A stretch of 64,000 nucleotides of DNA, from assembly GCA_027574665.1 (NCBI GenBank), contig CM050652.1:41692307-41756306 (forward strand), read 5' to 3'. The notes below the pieces were generated by a model. That model did no database searches, had not been told where the DNA came from, and saw only the letters and a program-made list of their open reading frames with translations. The position numbers were made by a program, and so were the translations under genes. This DNA comes from Rhynochetos jubatus. Lineage: Eukaryota; Chordata; Aves; Eurypygiformes; Rhynochetidae. Of this stretch, positions 52,696 to 62,225 are shown piece by piece (position 1 is the first letter of the stretch; each line of letters starts with the position of its first letter).

Positions 52696-53661
52696 CTTTG
52701 CCTTGAAATAAGAGACTTCCAGCAAGTTTCATTTAGCCTTCCCAGAAGTCCATATGTAGCTGAAATATTGTGAGGTACTAGACTCAGTGATGTGAACACT
52801 ATGACAACAAAAATTTGAAGTATTTTAGCCATGTATCACCAGTTTGCAGAGACTTCTGAGTGTTGCTATATTTATTATTTTATTGTTTGTCTCACTTATC
52901 CATCCCTGTAATCATTATATATTGTTTATTTTTCTCACTATTTTGCATTTTTTAGTACACCATATTGTTTTATACAGAAAGATAAATTTAAAGAAAATCA
53001 TAGCATTAATATTTATCCTTGAAATAATACTTAATCTTTTGGTATGTATAAGCTCTAATAAATAGCACTATTATTAAAGGTTAAGTATTGGAACAGAGAG
53101 GGAAATTGGAGGAAAACAGTAAATATTAAAGTGAAATATATTGGTCTTTGGCCTTTTTTATAAAGGGCTAGATTATTATGAATTCTGAAATTTCCTTCCT
53201 AATTTTGAAAGGTTACAGATGAGAGGGTTTTAAAATCTCTTTTGAAGGATCATTTGTTGGTTACACTGAGTCATAGGAGCTTGGTTTTGTGTGGTTTTTT
53301 TATTAAATCGGAGGCAAAGAACTCAAAAATATTTAGACAAATGGTGGAGAACCTGTCTGCTTATGGCTGGTACGATTTTATGTTGAAGAAGAGCAACACA
53401 ATTGTTATTCAAAATATGCCATTCTGTCTAGTGAGATAATGAGAATCAATGTATTATATGCTAAACTTACAATCTCAATCTTTTTTCTCATACATGAAAA
53501 TTTTTGGCGGAAAAAAAAGGTGTGAGGTTCACATGTAAAGTAGGGCATTGCCACTCAGCAAAAGCAATGCAAGCTATCAGCATTCTGTGCTTGCTGTGGG
53601 AAGGACAAAAAAGAAAAGTTCTTCCTGCGGAAAGATCCGTATGAAAATCTTTTTAGTGATA

Positions 53662-53679
53662 GAGGAGGAGGAGGAGGAA
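53662..53679 (+). repeat. Short GAG/AGG trinucleotide repeat
   Basis: Six GAG/AGG units followed by an A run. On the - strand it reads as a CCT run. Confidence 0.85.
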
Positions 53680-55596
53680 AAATTAACATCAATATTAAAG
53701 TGCAATTGGGTTGGATCAGAAGTCTTGATGATGCATCTGGGAGCAGAATAATGTAAATCACTGCAGGTATAATTATGAAGGTAATTGCAATGCAGTATAA
53801 GTAGTACCAAAAAAATGAAATTAAAAAATTGCAAAGCAAATAAAATCACAAGCAGCCAAAAGACAAAAAGTTTGTGATAAATGGTTCATTTAGACCTGCA
53901 GTGCTGTGTGGGCAAAATTGGATTGCAATCATAGCCATTTCAAAAATGAAAACATTAAGAGAAAAGGAAATTGGACAGAAATGGCATGGAAATTACAGCC
54001 TTTGATCCGTTTTTGAAGAACCTTTTATGAAACATCATCGTGAGTGGGCAGCAAATTCTTTCCAATCTCCTCTTAAAGCACTTGTGAAAGCTTGGAGACC
54101 ATGAGACTGAAATAAACGTTTTAACATGGATTGTGGGAGCGTATCTCTCCGCTGACCTTTTTAGCTTTCATAAGCAGCACAAAATTGCATTGAATGTTTA
54201 GTGCAATAATATAGAATGTGTATAATATATGCAATTATATAGAATATAGCTTAGCACAATGATTAGAAAGGAAACTATGTTCTGTAGTAGCAATAACCTT
54301 TCATTTTCTGTAAAAATCAGGAACTATAAGTGGGGATGGACTGCATGTTGTTTTTAGAGATGTGATAGATCAAAGTGGAGATGGGTTTTGCAGGTTATGA
54401 TTTTGAGGGCTCTCTTAGTCTGGGCTGAGTAAGTCTCTGTCTAAACTTGCCCCAAGTTACGTTCCTGAGGAAGGCTGTGTCCTTTTCTTCTTAATAATGC
54501 ATCATTTAGAATCTTCTTGGTTATCCTGCTGTCTTGAAGGAATTGCGATGTCTCAAGGTGGAAATTCAGTGTATATACAGAGAAAAGAGGTGAATTGTTA
54601 ACATGAGTAATATACTGTAATTGCCAAAGCATGGCCCAGCACTGCACTGCTCAAATTAGATTAAGTTCTGAGGCTATAAAACAAAGATGATCATAGACTT
54701 GTTCAGTCACTATTAAAATATCTCTAAGTCTGTTGTAAAACATTAATGTATGGATGTATTTGACAGTGCTCCTTATTAAACAGCAGTAATTAAAATCAAA
54801 ATACATTGGCTTAGCAGTCCCATTCTGTAAACTCTGAGTAATTAGCTTTCAGGTAATTGGTCAGATTAGTAACTGTACATAAAATGATTATGGTCGATGA
54901 GAAGAAATATGTTACACCCTGATTTGAAGGATCATGAATGCTGTCACATAAAAGAATAAGCACACTATTTTACATTTCAGTAAACAACAGCTGGATTCTT
55001 CCAAGAGTGCTGCTTAAATCAGATTCAAGCTGCCTGAAGCAAAATCCCTGTTTATTTTTGTATTTTATTTGACTTGACTGGGTTCTGTTTTCATTAACAT
55101 TTTCTATCTGACCTTTTGAATTAGAGAACCTTTTCATTCTGCAGAAAAAGTCAAGTTTTCTTTAAATTCGTGAAATTTAGGGCCTTTTTAAATTCTGTAG
55201 CATTATTAAGGTGGAAAATACTCTGCATTATATACAAATAATGATTAAAGGAAAAAATAATATAAAAACAGTATAAATGTTTATTCATTTGTACACTGTT
55301 CCATTTTTTATTTTGGATTATTAAGTATGAGGTGGATACAGAGCTGTATTTTGCTGTTGTGCTGCTGCTATTATCATTATTAATCATTTATATGGTTTCT
55401 GTATAGCTGCTGTTCACATCTTAGGCAAATGTCATCCATGCCCTGAAGTATTTGCAATCTAAAATTAGACAAAAGAGCAACGAAAGAGATAACAGATGAT
55501 AGCATTTGGCTCTAGGAGTAGGAGATTTGGAAGAGTATGTTATTGTTTACCTGCTGTCCTCTTACTGCTTTCCATCTGAAATGCCTTTAACAGACT

Positions 55597-55972
55597 GCAG
55601 ACTTGCTGAGGCTACACTCTGCCCCGTCATCTAGACCGGTAATGAAGATGTTAAACAGGACTGGACTCAGTATTGACCCCTGGGGTACAACTGCTAGTTA
55701 GCAGCCTCCAACTAGGCTGTGTACGCTGATCGCCACCTTCTGTGCCCAGCTGTTCAGCCAGTTTTCAGTCCACTTCACTGCCTGCTCATCTAGCTCACAC
55801 TTCATCAGCTTCTCTATGAGGATCTTACAGGAGGCAGTGCTGAAAGCCTTATCGATGTCATATTTGACAGTAGCCACTGCTTTCCCCTCATCTACAGCGC
55901 CAGGCATGTCATCCCTTGCCAGGTTCGATTCCAGATAGACTTTGGCTTTCCGAACTCTGGATATGGTCTCAC
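55597..55972 (-). mobile_element. CR1 LINE ORF2 fragment (reverse transcriptase), antisense, internally deleted
   Basis: On the - strand the order is as follows. First comes a segment before the RT core reading RKAKVYLESNLARD (about 55912-55954), known in CR1 as RKAKAQLELNLARD. It is fused directly to DDMPGAVDEG, the linker before RT motif A. Next are YDIDKAFSTAS (motif A; the catalytic Asp is kept, compare YLDFSKAFDTVS) and DEQAVKWTENWLNSWAQKV. After one in-frame stop near 55695 come [15 protein letters not shown] (55644-55688) and [10 protein letters not shown]. The frame is open for 69 codons (55698-55907). About 200 residues expected between NLARD and the linker are missing. The fragment ends where the FADD catalytic motif should be, reading SAVC instead. 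It has no 3' end, so it is an isolated internal piece. It is a dead relic, not a host gene. Confidence 0.93.
55698..55907 (-). pseudogene. Remnant open frame of CR1 reverse transcriptase
   Basis: A 69-codon open stretch, the longest intact part of the CR1 ORF2 fragment. It covers the linker (residues 1-8), RT motif A (about 14-25, with the Asp kept at residue 17) and the KILIEKL...DEQAVKWTENWLN segment (about 28-50). It ends at a stop just before the SGVPQG-equivalent region, which continues in the same frame beyond the stop. The ATG-like start is incidental, because it falls inside the old linker. CR1 ORF2 is normally around 900-1000 residues with an endonuclease and an RT; here only part of the RT survives. 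Confidence 0.9.
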
Positions 55973-56110
55973 CAGTGTTTAGGTTTTTTTACAGATGGTC
56001 ATAGCAAGGGTTTTAAATGATGGATGTGGCAAGAGGAGATTGTGATAAGAATGTGACTAGTGCTTTCATAAGGGTAAGAGGAGTAAAGTTTGCAACAAAG
56101 AAAAGGGAGC

Positions 56111-56125
56111 AAAAAAAAAAAAAAA
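56111..56125 (+). repeat. Poly-A homopolymer, 15 bases
   Basis: Uninterrupted run of 15 A in a purine-rich stretch (56085-56130). No retrocopy recognised. Confidence 0.9.
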
Positions 56126-57087
56126 GCAAGTCTGAAGAGTCAACAGAGGAAAGTCAGTGGGGTAGAAAGACAACTAATTGGAAGCAGCAAACTAGAGCAG
56201 AAGGGTGAGATACATATATTGGGAAGGTGAGTGGGAGGGTGAGGATAAGATGAAGCAGCTAAAGCTTGATAAGAAATTAATGGATGGCAATGGGAATCTT
56301 TTATGTTTATTTCAGCAAATTCTGATTAGGGAAGAGGTTGTAGAAGTGGCAGGTTGTTAGAAGTAAGATACACTCTGTCTAGACTTCAGATTTCCTAAAG
56401 TTCAGCCATTAAAAGTGCCTCTGGGGCTTTGAGCCTGCTTTCTTGGGTTGGTGGCTGATGATTGCTTTGGTACCTCAGTGGGACATGCTTGGAAGAGGGA
56501 CTGAGGCTAATGACAGCTCTTTCAGAAGGACGTTCAGATTTGCAAAGGTGATCCTTTTAGCAGAAAGAACCTCTGCCTGGTTGTGGCTGAAGTAGATTAC
56601 ACAGATGTTCCAAAGAGTGAGTATATTAATGTATCTCTTCAGAACACGGAAAAGCTGCACAAAATGAAAACGGGGCCAAAGGGATATTTTAAATTGCCAG
56701 GTCCTCACAGGGAAGATAAAAGCCAAACTTTGATTTACTGCGTAAATTTACTGCCAGTGAACTGTTGGAAACTTAAATGGTCCTGATAAGGGTAGCATGA
56801 GATTCAAGAGGGTTTATTGTAAAAGAACAGCATCACATATTTAGTATATCTGTAAGCTCTAAACGCTGGTAGTACCACCCTTTAACCTTACTTTTGGGGG
56901 GAATTGTTAGTTTGTTTGTCTTTTTAAGTATTTCCATATCTTTTTTTCTTACTGTTTCATGTCTAACTTGAAATTAAGTGGTAATGTGCAAAACACAGCC
57001 AGTTACTGCTGTAAGCTTTGTCAGCCCTAAATCTCCAAAAAGTGTTTAGATTCCCCACTGAAATCTTCTTGTTAATGAGTATTACTG

Positions 57088-57146
57088 CTATGGTCATATC
57101 CATATCATATGGTCATATGGTCATTTTATTCAGTCATCAGATGACT
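57088..57146. repeat. Cluster of TATGGTCA repeats and a 15-bp inverted repeat
   Basis: The 8-mer TATGGTCA occurs three times in 40 bases (from about 57089, 57109 and 57117), with inverted CCATAT/ATATGG pairs between. Ten bases later AGTCATC-A-GATGACT (57132-57146) forms a perfect 7-bp inverted repeat that contains TGACT half-sites like those of AP-1-type factors. Confidence 0.8.
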
Positions 57147-60100
57147 AAATAATACTAGCATGCCTGTGTTTGATCTTTGTGGAATGCTGTGATAAATACC
57201 TATTTGTTTAATTTATAGAATCCACCAACCTATGGATAATCTTTGGTTTCCAAATCATGGAAAGTATAGTCAACATTTTAAAAAAAATTAAAGTTCTTCA
57301 GAGTTTTCACGTTCCAAATGCCACATATTCTAGTACACTTAAGAGTTTTGTGTAATGTGTCTGAACAATTGGCAAGTCAGGTCCCCTGTAAACTGGAGGA
57401 GAATGAATTCCAAAGGCTAGGGACAAATAAAATACTTGCCAGTAGTCCGTTGGCTTCTTTTCCTTCAAATCAAGAACGTTGTTATACCATTTCTCCTGAA
57501 CCCTAATTACAGTCCTGTAAGGACAGACATCCACGGTATCTCTGGTGTAAAATACTTTCCTCTAGAACACAAGTATATTAGCTGTAATAGGCATTAAGAT
57601 ATCTGTCTTCTGATAGCAAGTAATGGGTGAGTGGAAAAGGATTCACAGATGACAGATTGACAACTAAGGAAATACTGTTCAACCAAGGATTTTGTATGCT
57701 TGCATAGGATTATGTGACGGTAGGGAATGAGGTACATTTCTTAGCCGTTTCTCATATCTGGGGCTATATGAAAACATTACAGCTTTTGAATACAAAATGG
57801 AGAATTGCTTGAGTGGTAGCCAAAATCCCATTGTATTTTATTTGTTTTGTTTTGGGGAGGTGATGCAGGTAATGGAAGACTGGGATCACATCCTTTTTTT
57901 CCCATTCTTACTAAAGTATTGTTTTATGTTAAGGGTTCTTATCTTCTTTTCAAACTTGAAGCAGAAAATATGAAAAATAGCTTTTATTACCATTCTGTGA
58001 TATTTCTAAGGGTGGTGCAGGAATAGCTCATAAAAAGATATTTCTCAAGTTTTAACATACTGACTTTTTCATTACCATAGCAGGTGGTCATTTTCATATA
58101 AATGAAACTTGTAAATAGCAACCCACCTTTTCACATGGATTCAATTACAGTGAATGCTTCCAAAAGCCAAATGTATGGAAAAAAAAACCTTCCTTTTCAT
58201 TCTGTCTCTTAACCAAATAAAATGAATCTTCAAATATTTTTTTCCCCCTAATATATACTGGTCATGGTCTAAATGCAATAATATATAAAATAATACTAAA
58301 CTGCTTTATATTTTTTCAGATCTTTTTTTCTTGTTTCCCATTTTTCTCCCTCTTAGGTGATATTAAAGTTATACATAAAATTATTAAAGCCAAAGTAAAA
58401 CTTACTTTTTCTGCTTCTGTTTCTGAGAAATCTGTTTTCAGGTTTCCCACAGACTCACATTGACCTGTGCTATGGTTTTCTCCTTTCCTCACTTATTGTC
58501 ATAAAAATCCCCCTCTTCTTTTGGGGCAATCATTATTTTCCAGGCTACTGTCTTCTGGAAAACAAATTACAGTGCAAAGCATGACACCTCATAAACTTGC
58601 TAAGAGCTGGATTCATCCTAGCTAATTGTAGATCTATAAAAGTTAGACATCATATAAATACATTTAAAAACAAACAAACATCAACAACAAAAAAGTATAG
58701 ACTTTCCTTTGTAGGTGTCTCTTTCCAATCTGTTTTTTCTTTCTAGTCTGCTGTTAGCTCAGACTCTAGACTCTAGTCAAGTGAGACAAATCCCACTCCT
58801 AAAGTCCTCAGAGCCCTAAGAGGTCCAGTTAAAATACTAATCAATCTAAGGCTTATTGGAGTTGCATGAAAAAGGGGCAACACACAGTGCTGATTACTAA
58901 TGATGTCACTATCAGGTTTGAAATGTATTGCAAAAGTTCATAGTATTTTATGGGGTCCATAAAAGTTTAAATAAGCTATTTCCAAGTAAAATGAAATGCA
59001 TCTTGGAAAAGCATTGTAAAGTGCCTGAACAACATTTTAAATAACAATTCTTGAGCAGAGCTTAGGGGATGAGAAGTACACCTTATCTTAGAAGTACAGC
59101 TTTTAACCTGTGTGCCACTAACACCAGCAGTGAAAATAAATACTGCTTCTGGTGGGATTCCTTAGCTGAAGGGCATTTAAAGAAATTATTCTCCCAGATG
59201 AATTTCCAAAGACTTTATTGGTCTAGGCACCTGGAAGTAGTGTCCTGGCACAGTGCTATTGCTGCTATTTTCAACTCATTAGGTTCTGCTGCAGAAAAAC
59301 AGATGAAATAACATGAAGATTTTGCACAAAATTGGTCAATTTAATGGGGGTCCTTACAACTCTTTAAATCTGTCTTTGTGTTCAGCAACCTGCTGGCAGA
59401 CCAAGGTGGCAATTTAAATCCTTGGTGTTTCAGATCATTTTAATCATGACCGATGCAGACTTTCTCCATAAATGTCTGTTCTGTTGTATTTATTGTGGTG
59501 AGGAATTCTAAAGATCTGCTGTGCTTTGGCAGAGGTGATTCTCAAGATGACCAATATATGTAGTAATTAGATTTCAGTTTCCCTGTCAAAAGCACTGTGA
59601 TTTCAATTGCTGTGTGAAAAACTACTGAATTCTATCCTAAGCAAACTTGCGAGGCTGCAAACGTTGGCGTGTGTAAAAAAAAAGTTCATGATGGCTTAGT
59701 GATTACTTTGACATACAGTTTGTATCTTTTTTAAATTACTGTTACTAAGCTCAACTGCTGATGGAAAATATGTGTGCACTAATTAATACAAGGAATGATA
59801 AGCATATTAAATCAGGCACATTATTTTTTGCATATAAATTATGACATTATGAAAGAAAGGTTGTTGAGCTGGACATGAAAGTGCTAATAGTGATTTGTAA
59901 AACAGTTTTTCTAATGAAAAGATACGGAAGTTGATGATAAAAGGGAGTCTCAGAAGAAGGCCTGTGGCTTTAAAGAACTAAAGAACTTTTCTCTTTCGTC
60001 ACCCTATACCTTCCTTATCCTACAGCACTCACTTATTTTGCAGATACTCTCTTTGTACTGTTGTAAGCACAAGAGATTGCATCTGAGTCACCCACACTGG

Positions 60101-61445
60101 CTCTAAATAAAGATTCTGCAATTTCATTCCTGGTATTTTTGGGGTACAGCTTTCTTGTCTTCAGAGGCATGAATGGGCTCGTTTCAGTGCCTGCAATAGG
60201 GAGGGTCAATATTGTTCTATTTTGCAGTTTCACACTACAAACAGAACATCTATTTTACTTTCCAGGTAAATAACCCATAAACTGGTAGTTGGACTACAGA
60301 GATAACTGTAAGTCTCTTATTCTTCCCACATAAAATTTACTGAAAACTAAGCCATAGGCAGTCTTTAATATTACATTAACACCATTTCACATAATTCTTA
60401 ACTAACATATTTCAAACCTTTCTATAGAAGCGTAAAACAACATTGACTTGTCACTAAAGAACCGTATCAGTAATTCATATAATGTGTTTTATGAGTGGAC
60501 ATGGTTATGTTAAAACTAAAAGCCAAAGATACCTATTTGTATTATTTATATATATATACAATTTTCAATTCAAACCACTTCTAGAGCTTTTTACAAGTAG
60601 CATGTTACTATTTACTTTATGGACATTATGTCTGCATAAAAATTGCAGATTCGTGCTCCCTCTACTCAATTTTATTCTTTATTTGCTACTTTTACTCCTT
60701 ATTTACTACTTAAATAAAGACAACTTTCCAAGTTCTTAAAGCTAAGCACACAGAAGCTACCCAAACAAGAAACCTCCTTTGAAGTGATGGTGAGAACCCA
60801 AGCATCCATTCATCTCAAAGATAGCTGTGTTTGTCCAACAACTCTGAATATTAGGTAGTTTACCTAAGTCCTTCTTCTTTGGCAGTCAATTGGAAAGTTG
60901 AGCCATTTTTAAGAGACCAGGTTACCATTGTGTTTCATAGCCACGTCTCCTTAGTAAACATCATGAAATGACAAACTGGTCAGTCTGTTCAGCTGAGATG
61001 TGAAACACTCTAGTCTGGAAATTCCACATCTGAGGGATCACCTCCATATTTCTGACTGACAGAAGGATTGTATTAAAGAAAAGTTTTAATTCCCCAGAAA
61101 AGCAGGCTTAAAGATCAGTTATTTTATATTTTCTGATTCTTTGTTATTTTAAAATCCATTTTAACAAGAAAAATAAAATTATTGAAATACATATTTGTTT
61201 TAAAATAATACTAATGAGCATTGATAATTGCCTTAACTTTTCAGAAGTTATAACATATTTGGATATTCTTTGTTTTCTTTTTGATTTATCATGCCTATTT
61301 TCATTTCCTATTGCCTGTGGTTTTTCAAAAACTGTAAATAATTTAGAGATGTCCTAGATTTAGAAAATCATGTTTTAAAAATCCATGATTTAAAGTGTGC
61401 CTGGAAAAAGTACTTTATTACACACAAAAAAATTTTCTTTGTTTC

Positions 61446-62225
61446 ATGTGAAATGATGATTAAGGCAATGTTAGTCCATTGGTCTGACCTCAGTAATATA
61501 CAAGGATATAGAAGATATTTTAATGAAACAGTAATTAGGGGCATGGAGGTAACAGAAGCCCACGTGGAATTACCAAATATAGAGCATGCCAGACTAAATT
61601 GACCATGTTCTTTGATGAAATAGCTGTTTTTCTTGAGAAGAGAAGCTGAGTAAATTTTATCTATATGGACTTTCTGGCACTTGATGTGGAAGTACATTTA
61701 CAAAAACGTCTTAGTTATGTTGTAAATTTGTACAGAATCTGCATTTAAAGTTATTGGATAGGGTGGAGCTTATTAGTGGGATTCTTAAAGGAATTGAATC
61801 AATATTATTCTTTTAATAACTGGCCCCAGAAAGTCAGAAAACATAAGAAATTTGTTTCTGATATATACTGGAAAGTTTTGACAGCTTGTAGAGGGAATGA
61901 TATCTTGAGGAAGAAGAGTTGATATTGAGGGGAGGTCATTAGATATAGATAATGTGTGTAAGTACAGAATAAAAGGTAAGCAGTAATAGAAAATTTCTAC
62001 CCTGTCTGGGTTCTCATCCCGACTAGAATTACCACTGTTGAAAACTGAAAGACTACTAGGAGTTACAGGGCAAGATACTTAAGAAAAACAGACATACGTT
62101 AATTTAGAAAGGCACAGGTGGAATTCCACTTGGAATGCTATATACGGTTCTTGCCATCACTCTTACGGGGAGATAAATTCATATTAGAGCAGAGAAAGAG
62201 TTATTAAAATGATATGGGGAAGAGA
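61446..62225 (+). mobile_element. Ancient CR1/L3-type LINE reverse transcriptase relic, sense
   Basis: A long, heavily mutated CR1-clade RT on the + strand whose conserved blocks appear in the right order but in shifting frames. GLTSVIYKDIEDILMK (61481-61528) corresponds to the SLTSV..K.ME.IL block. NFIYMDFLALDV (61653-61688) corresponds to motif A, LIYLDFSKAFDTV, with the Asp kept. SGILKGIESILFF (from 61775) corresponds to SGVPQGSVLGPILFN. KFVSDIYWK (61848-61874) corresponds to KFADDTKLG, so the FADD catalytic pair has become VSD with the first Asp lost. EFHLECYIRFLPS (62121-62159) corresponds to the PHLEYCVQFWSP block, followed by LEQR and a KMIWG remnant of the RATRMIRG block near 62190-62220. 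At least two frameshifts and several stops are present. The 3' end is missing. The assignment rests on block order and is firm at clade level; the subfamily is not determined. Confidence 0.85.

Larger units (their letters stand above)
46078..55596. other. Non-coding stretch with exon-like and enhancer-like candidates
   Basis: No gene recognised with confidence. It includes a GC-richer 151-codon open frame (46325-46780, +), a GAAT microsatellite (48504-48520), a motif-dense island at about 51040-51180, an AT-rich low-complexity zone at 52585-52695 and a GAG microsatellite (53662-53679). The parts near 54040-54200 and 54890-55110 look repeat-free and may be conserved non-coding DNA, which is only an impression. 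Confidence 0.65.
55973..61445. other. AT-rich non-coding stretch, no gene recognised
   Basis: No exon, RNA gene or transposon recognised. It includes a 15-A run at 56111-56125, a cluster of TATGGTCA repeats and small palindromes at 57088-57146 and a motif-dense, repeat-free island at about 59740-59960 that includes a TTTGCATATAAAT octamer-like sequence. The TATATATATA tract near 60547-60558 is short. Confidence 0.7.

Noticed and set aside
52844..53065. Hydrophobic 73-codon frame resembling a membrane protein
   Set aside because: The Leu/Ile/Phe-rich translation is what AT-rich DNA gives in a T-rich frame. There is no family resemblance or splice signal.
56017..56786. Lysine-rich 63-codon and 67-codon frames at 56017-56208 and 56583-56786
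   Set aside because: The lysine richness comes from the poly-A/purine stretch, and neither frame shows a domain or splice context.
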